Shown piece by piece: positions 1-11,622 of a stretch of DNA of 64,000 nt. This DNA is from Polytrichum commune (Eukaryota > Streptophyta > Polytrichopsida > Polytrichales > Polytrichaceae), in the NCBI GenBank assembly GCA_950295325.1, contig OX485807.1, positions 26,755,666 to 26,819,665 on the forward strand. Direction: 5' to 3'. The first letter of the stretch is position 1; each line of letters begins with the position of its first letter. Under the pieces are notes generated by a model. That model saw only the letters and a program-made list of their open reading frames with translations, ran no database searches and was not told where the DNA came from. A program made the position numbers and the translations under genes.

Positions 1-76
1 TGATGTGGTTCGTCGGGTTCTTGAGCGCCACGATGGTCGCCGGCACGCCCCCGTGCGCCACCGACTCGTTCGCCAT
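1..76 (-). CDS. Possible N-terminal exon of mitochondrial Rieske iron-sulfur subunit (partial)
   Basis: Reading leftwards from an ATG at 76, the minus strand is open to the window edge (25 codons) and is strikingly GC-rich compared with the AT-rich flank. The peptide contains VPATIVALKNPTNHI, which resembles the segment just before the first conserved block of plant cytochrome bc1 Rieske proteins (VPAT..ALK.P..KIV). That subunit carries the 2Fe-2S cluster of complex III in the inner mitochondrial membrane. Only this short stretch is visible, so neither the cluster-binding box nor the membrane helix can be checked. An AG immediately upstream of the ATG could be a splice acceptor, so the ATG need not be the true start. 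Identification rests on one short motif and is tentative. Confidence 0.38.
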   Translation of the reverse strand, partial: MANESVAHGGVPATIVALKNPTNHI

Positions 77-166
77 GCCTGCATGCATGCGTCGTGGCCA
101 AAACCAAAAGGGGGACGCAACATCGTGATCGATCGTAAAAAGCAAACAACCAAAAAGGAGGGTGTA

Positions 167-764
167 CTGTCTACCCTCTATAAATGTTAACCCTCGGGAG
201 TGGATCAAAGTTAACATTTATAGAGGTGTTAACAGTTAACAATTATATAATTATTTTCTGGAGCAATATACAAATCTTAACATTTATAAATATAAGCAAT
301 TGTGAAGAGTCCTTGTGAGAGAATACCATTCATAAAATTGCAAACCCAATCAAAACTTTATTCAATATCAAGTTTACAAATCACGGGTGAAGTATGAATC
401 AATGGTTCTTTGGTGAGATTCATCTGCATGCACAACTTGCAAATATTTCTCAATCTGCACCAACAAACCCACATACTTGGACACATCACATGAACGCCAC
501 CCCACCCTCGCTGCCCTATGCCTCGCCCTAACGCATGGTGAGAGAGAGAGGAATGTAACTGGATGTGTAGTTTTTATCATCCATATTATGGTTGTATTTC
601 ATTCGTTAACATTTATAGAGTCAATTTTACAAAGAAGGGAGTACCATTTTATTAACAGTTAACACGTTTAACATTTATAGTGTGCAATATGTGGGGAGTA
701 GAAGAAAGTTAACATTTAGAGAGGGTTAACACTTATAGGTGTAACATTTATAGAGGGTGGATTG
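167..764 (-). mobile_element. Pogo/Tigger-like (Tc1-mariner superfamily) remnant flanked by TA
   Basis: Inverted ends are visible: the left end CTGTCTACCCTCTATAAATG (from 167) matches the reverse complement of the right end (CAATCCACCCTCTATAAATG, ending 764). Each end is flanked by TA (165-166 and 765-766), the target expected for this superfamily. The motif GTTAACATTTATAG and variants recur near both ends (about 180-290 and 600-760). The interior on the minus strand (374-560) encodes a decayed peptide ending in QRTIDSYF, like the C-terminal tail of plant CENP-B/Tigger-like transposases. The element is 598 bp and internally deleted, so it cannot move on its own. Confidence 0.6.
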
Positions 765-766
765 TA

Positions 767-1226
767 TAAGGAAATGATGGATAATCAATAGTATATTGAA
801 TCCATACCTAGTGGTGTTTAGTATACGTTGCTTTCATAGAGTATTAATTTAGTGTGTCTTGATTTTGTAGCAATGTGCTGGGTACGGACTGTAGTGGTGC
901 ATAGTATGGAAGAAGGTGACTAGTGTTTAGGGAATTTTGGACTTTTGATGAGTTTGGAGATAAGCAAGCAGTTTTGGGAGTGTGGACACTTATGCTTCAA
1001 GTGTTGTTAGTTGTACTCGCTATGTAGTCATTATGTAGGTGGTTGTATATTAAAAGACCGTGAACATGATGTGCTCAAACATTTTGGCATCATAGTGGAG
1101 GTTGTAGAGTGGGCATGCGGCGACAATGCAGTCTGGAATTGACCAAAAAGTCCGGAATTATCTACATATTGGTTTAGTAAGAAACTCATGTAGCTTTCAA
1201 TTATTACTAATTGGAAATTTTAATGA

Positions 1227-1270
<44 letters not shown>

Positions 1271-2805
1271 CCAACCTTTGGTGTTGGTGTCAATGAGGGA
1301 TGCTTCACCTTAATCATAGCTGCAAGCTCGTATGTGAACTTGAAATGGGTTTACTGAACATGATTATGAGACAAGTGCCGATGTGACTTTTGCAATTAGT
1401 TTTTCTACGTGATAATTTTGCCTCCGATAGTGTTTCTTCGCCCACTGCTATTCCCTCAATCAAGAGGTACACTCTTTGTGATGGACATAAGCATGGCAAC
1501 ACAAACACCTACTGACCCTTCCCTTCTGTAGAAGGCTCACCGAGTACCCACACTATTTAAGATGAACAATTTGCCATATGAACCTTATTGAATGGATGGA
1601 ACTAAGTGGGACGTAAAATAACATTTTGAAGGATTTATGACAATTATTGCAAAGAAAAAGTTGTGCAACATCATTAGAGGATCACATCCATATGGCTCCC
1701 ACATGGTTGAAAATTACCCCCTAAAAAAACACATTTGGTCCTCTTAAATTGATAATAGAATTGAGAACTTTGACACTTCACCACAATTGGATTTCTCATT
1801 GTGTTGATGAGAAACCTGATAGATTGTCAAAATGTCTTCTTGAGTTGTGAGCATTTCAAGAGCATTTCATGTGTTCATGAACTTCTATGATAAAACTCAT
1901 GAAGGTCATAGACGATTTTAATAGCTACATATGGAATTGTTTTGGGTGTAATTCGATTTGCACTAAAGATGTGCTAGAGGGGGTTTGACGCCATATATAT
2001 GAGGAACAAACGACCTTCTATATATTTGCTCAATTGTCGGAGTTTCATGGAATAGTTACGGCTCCCAACATAAGGTATGTGTTCATGCTTAGGGAAGTCA
2101 CCCTTCTTGAGTCCGATGTTTGGTTCTTCTGTGTGCACCCTAGAAAGATGCCGCTCTCGTTATTTGAGTTCCGGATGACCTTGTATGTCATCGGCAATGA
2201 AATCAAACGTGCCATTTTTCTCCAGGATACCCCCCCAAAAAAATTTATGTTCCTAAGCCTCATACTTCCCCACCCTTTCTAAACAAAAGCGATGCCATGT
2301 TCCATGGAAACCTTGCTGCGACACTAAAACTTTGGACGGTCGTAATTTGAGAATCACAACAAATTTATTCCGGAACCTTGGCCGTACTATTGTGTTGCCT
2401 AAGGTAATGGCATGTGGAGCTTGGCAATGTTATGAACAATTCAAATTAACAAACAAACAGAGAGAAGGACGAGATCAATCACCTCGGGAGAATGAAGCTT
2501 GCCAAGCTCGGGGTACAAGCCATAGCTCACGGCTCGATTGTGTCTCTGGCTCACGATGTTTCCGCCATGGCTCGCCCGAGTGCAGAGTAGCGTATGTCGC
2601 TGGGAACAGGTGAGAGGAAGGGCAAGCTGGCGATGATGGAACAGAGGATCTCCACAGGAACGACGGATGACCACACCTTCTTAGCGCTCGCAAACTCATG
2701 GCTGTCAATGGAGACTCGGATGTTCTTGTTGCCTTTTTTGTTTTTTTTTTTTTTTTTTCCCTCCTCTATTGCCCTAACGTTCCAAGTTTGCAGACTCTGA
2801 TGCGC
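767..2805. other. Intergenic stretch, no gene recognised
   Basis: AT-rich, with only short open frames that lack coding character. It holds a compound (TG)n(GA)n microsatellite at about 1227-1270 and a run of T near 2739-2758. I see no RNA gene or coherent exon series here; distal 5' exons of the downstream plus-strand gene cannot be excluded. Confidence 0.5.
1227..1270. repeat. Compound (TG)n(AG)n microsatellite
   Basis: About nine TG dinucleotides pass directly into about twelve AG dinucleotides without interruption. Confidence 0.9.
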
Positions 2806-3065
2806 CTAGAAGAAAGACTGTATTGTCGAAGAAGTAGAGGATCTGGAGGAACATTGGAGTTCTTGATTTAACCAATGCTGGAAAGAAGGACGCTGACATC
2901 GGAGACTCTTGTAATGTTTTAATTTTATTTCACTATCGCCCTGAGGTTCCGAGATTGCAGACTATGAGGGACCTAGAAAGACTGTATCTCAATAAATTTG
3001 ACTTCGTCGTAGACGATCTGGAGGGGCATTGGAGATTTTGATTCGACCAATGCTCACAAGAAGAA
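2806..3065. repeat. Diverged tandem duplication, about 160-bp period
   Basis: The block around AGAAAGACTGTAT...GATCTGGAGG...CATTGGAG...ACCAATGCT occurs near 2811-2880 and again near 2977-3055, with small indels. Neither copy has a convincing reading frame. Confidence 0.6.
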
Positions 3066-5297
3066 TGCCTGCGGTGTAACTGATATAGAGCCTGGATGTC
3101 TTCATTGTTGTGCGTCATTCTGTAATTTCTGAGTGGCTATCAGCAATTTTCGTGCCATGAGGTGAGCTTCAGCTTTTTTAGGTCCGCGCTCCAGGTTTTG
3201 TCTTCGGGTTGATTGATATGGAGCTAGAAACAGTAATGGACGAGTCGCAGACGATCACCATCCAGTCTCATTCGATGTACAGAAAATAAACTATGACAAG
3301 TATCAACTATAGCTGTGTGTATGCAGTGATGTGGATAGAGATGTCTCGTAGCGAGTTCAAACTTGAATTAATTCCTCTCACGTCGGTGCGCCAATCTTGG
3401 CAGACATTGTCAGAGTCCTCAGTGCGTTGCAAAGGATGCAACAACAATGTCCGAACCTGTAGATCCTCGCTGCGAAATCGAAAATTTTCAACAGCATCCC
3501 CGAAAAATCACGCATGCATTGGTGTAATTGTGTCGATCCGTCTCTCTCGGTGGAAACAATGCCGTAGGAAGGAGGAAGGTGGTTATTCTTCCCAAAGTCC
3601 TTCACACTGTCAAGAACATAGTTCTACGTGACTCAGCCTCGGTGACAGAATCTGTGAGGGGGATTAACGATTTTGTGTTTCATCCATCGTTCACGAATCT
3701 CTTAGGCTAGAGGTGTACGTAGGGCTCTCTGTTGTCTCCCTAAACATTCACGAGACAGTCATCGGAGAAACACGAAGACATCAAAATTTCGCTGATGAGA
3801 ATCCGCTCTGCTCGAGACCAAGAAAACAGGCTGTGCCTTCTTCTGGTGCAAGCTTATAAGTTTTTACCTGTAATCTTACTAGTTTGGGCCCGCACCGACG
3901 GGGCCCGTTGCTGCACGTGTGCATATAAATTAATGTCGTCGGCCATCCCCACCGTCCCCTCCCCTCAACATGACGGCACCAACCACCAACCGTATTGGAA
4001 ATTTGGAATGGCGACTGCGTTAACACCCACGCGCCCATCACTGCTTCAAAGTGCCCAAATGTATAGTAGATCCCTTTAAAGACAACTGAGATTACACGGA
4101 TTCCTTGCGGCATCGAATGAGGCTACTCTGTTGAGAAAGACACCTTTGGTAAAATGAGGGTGACAAGTCAGTGATATTGTGCAGGTAATGTATAAGGAGA
4201 AATGTGGACAGTTACGTTACGTTAGTCAGTAGTCACAAAACGAGCGGAGAGGCACGAAGATGTGACGGGTCCTGGCCCACTCTCGAGACTGACTCTCCAT
4301 TTCCCAACGGCTTTCTTAGTTGGCTAGACACTAGACAGCCAGCATGGACTTGGGAATATACATTCAATTGTGGTATGCCAGGTTCACCGTTTGAAGCCGC
4401 GAGCTAAGTTACTCTCTCTGGTTTTGCAGCAGGAGCAGGGGAGTTTTGCTTACTCATGTGGCTATGGTGTTCCCTGGTTGCAGGATTGTGGTCTGATTTG
4501 AAGAGTCGTTGACATATTGCTCTATGGTCAATGTCGGAAAGAAATCGTATAGGTTACCACATTATTCAGCTCTTGGTGAATTTTATCAACAGTTCCTTCG
4601 ACTTGAGCATACCTTGCTAAAACTCCCTTCGACACGCAGTTCTATTTGATTGAATACTTCATAGACTCGATGATGTCATTAACTCTAACTCTACAAGATT
4701 TTATGGATTAGGTTCTTCCGAATGACTCAAAAAGCTCGTCAATGTAATAATACGTCCACTTATTCCGAACTTAGATATTGTAGGTCTTTATTACATGTAC
4801 CATACATAGAAACGACTCTTGCAGATGACAAAACGAAAAGGTAAGGAGGAAGGAATTCACACCTCAAACATGCATTCGTTCCGTCTTGGAGGTGATATAC
4901 GATAACGACATCAATGTGAAGAAAGACTTTGATGATTGGATTCATATTTTTCTGCCAAGTGTTGGAAAAATGAAAGGAATGTTGATCGATCGCAAATTTC
5001 CACGCATTAGATGGTATGCACCTGTAGATTCTTCCGAAAGTGCGAAGTCCTTTGTTGTCGTTGACACAGTATATTGTTTGTGAACTAAAAGGCCAATCAG
5101 GAGGAGTCGCTTTGCGGCTTTGGCTGGAATGTTGAGGCTCCAAGATCCTTGCCTAAGGTGATTCTGCAGGTAAATAAATGCTACATCAACGTAGCATTAT
5201 GTAATCAATTAAGCTTAGTCAGCAACGGTCTTGATCATGCAGTTCTTTGCTTGGTGATCAGAAGGGGTGGACACAACAGACTTTTTATTTTGTACAG
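3066..5297. other. Stretch upstream of the first supported exon; nothing recognised
   Basis: Several short ORFs occur on both strands, but none has good splice borders and a sequence I recognise. It may hold the promoter and first exons of the plus-strand gene at 5.3-11.0 kb. Confidence 0.4.
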
Positions 5298-8200
5298 AAC
5301 ATGGTACACAGGAGACGCAAAGGATAAGAATGGAGATCCAGGACACTAATGTTACGTCACAGAACGGTAGGCTTCACTGTGGACTTCCTTCTCCAATGCA
5401 GCTCAATGTTCTTAACAAGGTCAGTATTTCTCAAGCATTGAACACCGTGGCCGTTCTACCTTTGTTGAGATCCTTGTTTTCCTTGAACTATAAGCTCCAG
5501 AAATATCTACATCAATTTCCACACCATTTTACTGTATTCGGATACCTAGTCTAAGTTCAGTTATTATAAAGTTTCTCCTCTCTTTGTAGTCCCCTCCTCA
5601 CCACCCATTACACGTGTAAGCAACCCAGGATGCTGCAAGACTGACACAAGTATTTGTGCACCTTAATTCTAGTTAACTGTAGTTCAAACCTTCCGTGATT
5701 GTGGTAGACACCACTAGTGAATTAATTTTTCCGATTCATTTCAAAATAGTTCCCTGTTTACTTATCTATTGACCTCTACTCGATCTGTTTACTGTTGAAT
5801 TGCTCGAATCACTATGAACAATTGATGGCTCTCTCATAATTTTAAACCATTTGATATGTTTATACATGTCATGGCATGTAATGGATCGAAGCATTTAGTA
5901 CGTGTGCTATGTCTAGAGTAAGGTAAAGAGGTATGGTGATCTCATCCTGAATACTGGGTTGGAAGACAGAGCACACTTTGATTTGTTTAAGCGGGGAGCT
6001 CGACTTTCTATTGTCTGTGTGCTTCTGTAAGGGAGTAAAAGAGTTTGTACTTTCTCACACAGGAATCACCACGTGAGCGGATTTTGTCAGCTCATGGGCG
6101 AAATCAGAAGCTTTCTCAGAAGAGTGTATTTCCTCTCAAGAACCCTGAGATCCACACAGGAGAAGCAGAACTCATCCTGGCTGCTCATACTGGCGGTGGT
6201 TTGACTAAAAAAAAGGTTTCTGGGTGTCTGCTTCCATTCATGCATACTGCTAGGAATGTGGGAAAACCTGGATTAAAGCACAAAGTTGGAATCAATGGTA
6301 TCAACTGTGGACAGACACTTGAATTCAAGGCCAGCGGCGGAGAGAAGACTCAGAGGCCAGGTCCAGCTGTACTTCTCGCACATTCTAAAAACTTTAATAT
6401 TGCGAGGTTCAAGGGCTCTTTTTCTAGAGGAAAACAAAATTTTTGAACATTGTTAACCTAAGGGGAGCTGTATGTGCAATTTTAAAATTAAATAGCAAAG
6501 AACCTTCGTACGTCATGCATTAATTGAACTCCAATGTGGTTGTGGTATATCACCTAACTTCTTGTAGTTTGTTCCGAGCCAGTTTGTACATCCAATGGTC
6601 TTGCAATTTTTGAACAGGTGTTGGAACTAGTTTGGATGCGAGTGATGTCCTGAAAGTGGTGGCTAAAGCTGCTTTTGGACGAAAAAAGGGAGGGTGGCAG
6701 TTTAAAAAAAAGGTCAGAAGCAGGGTTGTAGCATTGGATGAATGTATGAAGGTTTGGATGTCCTAGCGTCCTGCATTAGTCCTTCACTTAAACCCTGTAT
6801 GAGTGTAGTTAATGGAGCGAATCCATCTTCTGATTCTATTTTGATTGCTTGTACTGGAGCAGAAATCAGGAGACACCACTTGCCCAGTGGAATAATGTTA
6901 CGTGATAGATGATTGAGTGAGCAAGTCAGGAGACATAGTTCCCCTTAGTTGCGAGATGTAGCCATGGATCACGTCATTCCGCCGAGAGTGTATTTTGAAG
7001 TTACTTATTGACCACTGCGAACTTGATACCTGCAGGCTGGTCATAGGTTGATTGACTTGACAAACGTTGAAGTCTGGTTGCAGCGGTTTGGTACATAATC
7101 TACCGTATCTTGATTGTCCAAATTATGAGGGACTGTCCTTTGAGCATGTAAATCAATGACGTCAAGAAAATTCAGAACGTATAGTCATGTTTACTAAAGA
7201 ATTTATTATTATTATATTGCAGATCTATTGGAAGTTGTCAATCTGATTCAGAAATATTATGTCTAGGCGTGGAGAGTCCTATATATCTATCTTATTCTCA
7301 CTCTGGTGTGTTGAGGCTCTCGTTTAAGACCAAGCAAAGGTGACAGTGTTCTCTTGTGGTACCAATATGTTTAGAAAGCTCAGTGCTTCTGGTTGGGATT
7401 TGATGAGAGGCATCTATATTCAAAACATTTTGGTCGAGAACCAGCTTAACATTTTCATGAAAAATTTGGAACATTTTAGAATGACTTGTAGATGTGTTCT
7501 ACCACTTTGCCAACAGCTGACACAACTACCAGCAAAGAAGAGACCCTTGGGCTCTCTCCAGCCGAAGAGACGGAAGATTTTCGAAAATTGGACGAACTTG
7601 AGAAGAGAGATGACCGGATACCTCTCTATCCAGAGGCTGCAATACTTGAAGAATCGATTCGTAAGAGATTGGCCGTGAAATCCATCACAGAGGTTTGTAC
7701 ACATTATTGCTAGTGTTTTTGGTCTTGTAGGAAATTCTGTAAGGTATGCAGATGAAGGGGTGTTCATACAAATGAGTATGCTGGCTTTCTCAATTTCTCT
7801 TGGAATTGGCAAACTTGAGTGAGAGACAAACCTACAATACAGAGAATGAGTGAGAGTATAGGTGAGTTTAAAAATTTTACAGAATTGTGACAAAGACCTT
7901 CTAAATCCTGGTCACATTCCAGGCGAGGAATTGATTCACCTTTGAACTCTCTTCAATTTCTCTGACCACCCCTGTTCTCTTGGTGACAAATTTTTGAAGG
8001 TTTGCGTACTCTAGTAATGGAGACAGACCTTTTCATATAGGTTGATAGTGTGCCATGTTCTCGTGGATGGTCCAGCAACTGATGCAGAAACAAAGAGCAC
8101 TACTGGCGGCTGCCAAGAAGCTTATGGATGATAAGATGCTGGATGTAATTTTCTAGCTAATCCACCTGCTGCTAGAAATTGCAAGCTATTGGAATAAATT

Positions 8201-10992
8201 ACTGATCTTCAAGCCATGAGTTACCAGGGTAGTCGCACTTAAAACTAGTGAAGTAACTAGTTGAAAGGAGATGGAATATGTTTGTGACACTATATGCATC
8301 TTTTTTTTCTGGTTCCTATACATTCTTGTTGTCATTCTATAGACGGGTTTTTCATGATGTTGAGTTTTTTCATGATGTCGTCAAGGTGCAGTGCAGAACG
8401 ACACCTTGCGGGAGTTCATGAGCAATGTTGACTATTCGGTACACTCTTGCTATGACTGTGCCTTGTACTTCCAAGTTTTTCTTTTTTTTCCTTGAATATG
8501 ATAAAGCAATGTTAGGCACTCAAACCTGTAGTAACATAAATTCGTCTTCCTCCTATGGATCTGCATGTTTTCACTGATGAATGACTATAAGTATGCATTA
8601 CGGTTCCAGGATGCCTTCACTTCATACTAAGTTCACTTGAAACCGAGACAGACACACATTTCTCTACCGATTGACTTTCACATCTCCTCCAAAAAAATAT
8701 TGTTTGCAAAACGTATCTCAGACATTAGAATACATTAGAATGTCTTATCTCAGACACTCTAATTTGATCACACCTGAATTTGTACTGAAGGCTTGGAACT
8801 TTTGAGTCATTGGGGTTTCTTCAAGCAGATCCTACCTAACTGTATTGTCGTCAACCTCGTAACCTCAGCAAGCCATAGATTGTGAGTTGGATTGTGAAGG
8901 TATCGTCCGAGATTTCTTCATGTGTGACTATGAGAACAGATACTTTTAAATGCACCCCTGCGACCGTACCCAAGAGCAAGGGCTCTTAATTGGTAGTTGC
9001 CGAGCGAACCCTTGTCATGTCTTTTTTCTGTTCATTGTGGGAGTGTGTGAGTGCATTGTCTTAATGTGATGAGTGAGCAGGAAGCTATATTGGGTGATAG
9101 AGTCTACGTTCAAAAGGCCCCTATTTTGACGTTGCAGTTCAATTCTTTTGAAATGCTCCACACCTCTACTGAGGAGACATCTGATTTTGAGAGTGTTTGA
9201 TGTGAAGTCCACGGTAGAATAATAGCCATCACTATTATTTCTTCTAATGGCTGCTCTTGTGTTGTAGGAAGCTGAGGCGCACCTCCTGGCAATTGGGCAA
9301 CCTGTATGCAACGGAACTGATATGATATTGTAGACATAACCATTCTATAAAACTACTCTAATCTCTTTGCCTCCAATAAATATACTTGTGAAAGTTCATG
9401 ATCCTCATGAAAATTGAAATGCCCTGCTCCAGTGTGCAGGACGGAGAACCTAGTGTGATCTTCAAAAGAGAAAATACTACTTCTGACAAAAGTACATCTC
9501 AACTACTACTGACATGTTATCGGTGGCTTAGCTTCGTTAACATGAACTTTTTCCTTTTTATTTGCAATTTATACGCTGCGGCCCACTGTCTGATAGAGGG
9601 ACCATCAAAAAAGGTGGTTGACAGCTAAGGATGATAAAATAGCTCACTTGTGTTGATATTAGGTTCTTAGTTTTAGCCCTCCAAGTTACAGGTGTTGCGA
9701 GATTGAAGTGCAAATATGTATGTGCAGGGTTGAAAAAGAGAACAGAATATTTTGACGATTACAGTGATGGTGACGGGGGAGCTGATCCCGTACCAGGAGG
9801 GCAGGAAGGAAGTGTACTTTCAACTGGATATAAGCCATCCACTGCCAGAAGTGAGCGGTCACTTGGCTGTAAGTCACTTAGTGCCAGAAGTAGGTGGTCA
9901 CTCGGATACCAGCCATCAAGTGCCAGAAGTGGGTACTTCTCAGAAGGTGACAATCCATTCATTCACCCTTTTAGAACTGAAAACAAATTCTTGCAAGTTA
10001 CAATTTCTAAGTGCAGGTTTAGATTGATGATCATATGCCTCCTTTAAATCTGGATATCCACCAATATTGACATCCCTGTGCTTGGTTCATTGGAGATTCA
10101 CTCGGGATGAAGTGAAAATGGAGGTTTAAAGTCAACTATGTGTATAAATCTCTGATTACACCACTTTCTGCATAATATAAAGATGCACAATTAAGCTGAT
10201 CAGGTGGTTCATTGCATTGTGCTCAAGACTTATTTGGAGAATAAACAGCCCTGTTTAAAGTCAACTATGTGTATAAATCTCTGATTACACCACTTTCTGC
10301 ATAATATAAAGATGCACAATTAAGCTGATCAGGTGGTTCATTGCATTGTGCTCAAGACTTATTTGGAGAATAAACAGCCCTGTGCTAAAGCACCTGTGAC
10401 TCACAAACTGAGTTTTGATGCCCATCAAGATACAGGGACTATGTTCCGCAAAAGTGACAAGTTTGGGGAGCTCACTCAAATGCACAAAGAATTGGTAATT
10501 TCTACTTGCCTTTTACAAGCAAACAGTTTACAGAGTTGCATGATGGTAGAGTGAGTGGTGATCAGATGTTTGACTAGAGTACAGATAAGGTGAAACTGAT
10601 CTCTGCCATTCTTTTTCCCTGAACAGCTTATCTTAAAGCAACAGCTACAGTTTTCAAGAGGACGAAGCTGCACTTCTAAACAACGCATTGTACTGCCCCC
10701 CACCCCAACCAAGACTGTCAATGAAGTGCCAGCAAAAGATGAATCGGAAATTATGCCTGCAACTTACCGAGCATTTCATACAGAGCACCTGCCTCATAGA
10801 CAAGGTTTGGTCATGGTGCCCTATTTGGAGAGAATCAGTGTGCAGCAAGGAAGAGCGAAACAAAAATTCCAATTACCCAGGCTTCAACTATCTGACATCC
10901 AGCAGCTAAGAGAATCTTCGTCCCTAGGCACTATTTCCTCAAGGTATACACCTCCTGCAATTAGATCCTTCAAAGTGATGAGTATTGTATAG
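5298..10992 (+). CDS. Unrecognised multi-exon gene (3' exons)
   Basis: I infer a gene from a series of open segments bounded by AG and GT. Best supported are 7492-7692 (67 codons, acidic, includes DELEKRDDRIPLYPEAAI), 8049-8144 (32 codons, includes QQLMQKQRALLAAAKKLMDD, helix-prone), 8397-8438 (14 codons), 10333-10494 (54 codons) and the last exon 10627-10992, ending in TGA-like stop context after MSIV. These are all phase 0 at both ends, so they join without shift. Less certain are 5298-5419, 6063-6446, 6618-6712, 9268-9303 and a segment near 9728-9996 whose phase does not fit. The predicted protein is hydrophilic, with no signal peptide or membrane segment seen. I do not recognise the family, and the start codon was not found. 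The gene is convergent with the rhomboid gene at 11623. Confidence 0.45.
9826..9945 (+). repeat. Three 39-bp (13-residue) coding-phase repeats
   Basis: Three consecutive units read approximately GYKPSTARSERSL, GCKSLSARSRWSL and GYQPSSARSGYFS in one plus-strand frame. The 39-bp period keeps that frame open, which suggests the segment is or was translated as part of the surrounding gene. Confidence 0.6.
10124..10381. repeat. Apparently exact 129-bp tandem duplication covering a splice acceptor
   Basis: Copy 1 (10124-10252) and copy 2 (10253-10381) look identical by eye. Each contains the same CTGATCAG|GTGGTTCATTG acceptor and the first 49 bases or so of the 10333 exon. Only the second copy continues into the full exon. 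Confidence 0.85.
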
Positions 10993-11622
10993 GCATCGCA
11001 TTCTGCACCTATCTGCTGTTGTCTCACTACCAGCTCTTTGATTTAAAACCAGATTTGATTGGTTCCAATATTGACTTCTGATTTTTATCTGATAATTAAC
11101 TCACCAACGGAGTGGTGTATTCAAGGTATGAAATCTTCTCCGGATCATCACAAAAGGAATCACCAAGGAAGCAACATACAAATAAGGGTAACATCTCTCC
11201 ACACAAGAATCTGCTTCCCATAGCAACCCCGAGTAGTTGAACTGCCCAAATACCTCGACTACAGCCCTTGGAGCCTCTGGAACTGTACCCTTTGCTTTGA
11301 GTAACTTGAGGCACATTCATGAAGAATCTATCCTCTCCCATCACAAAAAGGAATAAGGTACTGGCCTGATATCTGGCAGTCTAAATTGTCTACAACCCAT
11401 ATGCGAAGTGACTACAAATCAAGAATCATGGTGCATAACGACAGTCACCCACGTTTGAGAAGCTGGAGCATGCCAATCAGATGTGTAAGGGGGTAAAACT
11501 CTTGTCGCAGACGCATCTTCAATTTCCTGCTCAGTGTACAAAGAAAGCCGTGTTGGGCTTAATCGCTATATGTTACAAGCTATCTACATTCCTTAGAATT
11601 GAGGAGGCTTTTCCTTCTTATG
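10993..11622. other. Convergent intergenic region between two 3' ends
   Basis: This 630-bp gap separates the stop of the plus-strand gene from the stop of the minus-strand rhomboid gene. It should hold both 3' untranslated regions and polyadenylation signals. The short ORFs here are not supported. Confidence 0.5.
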
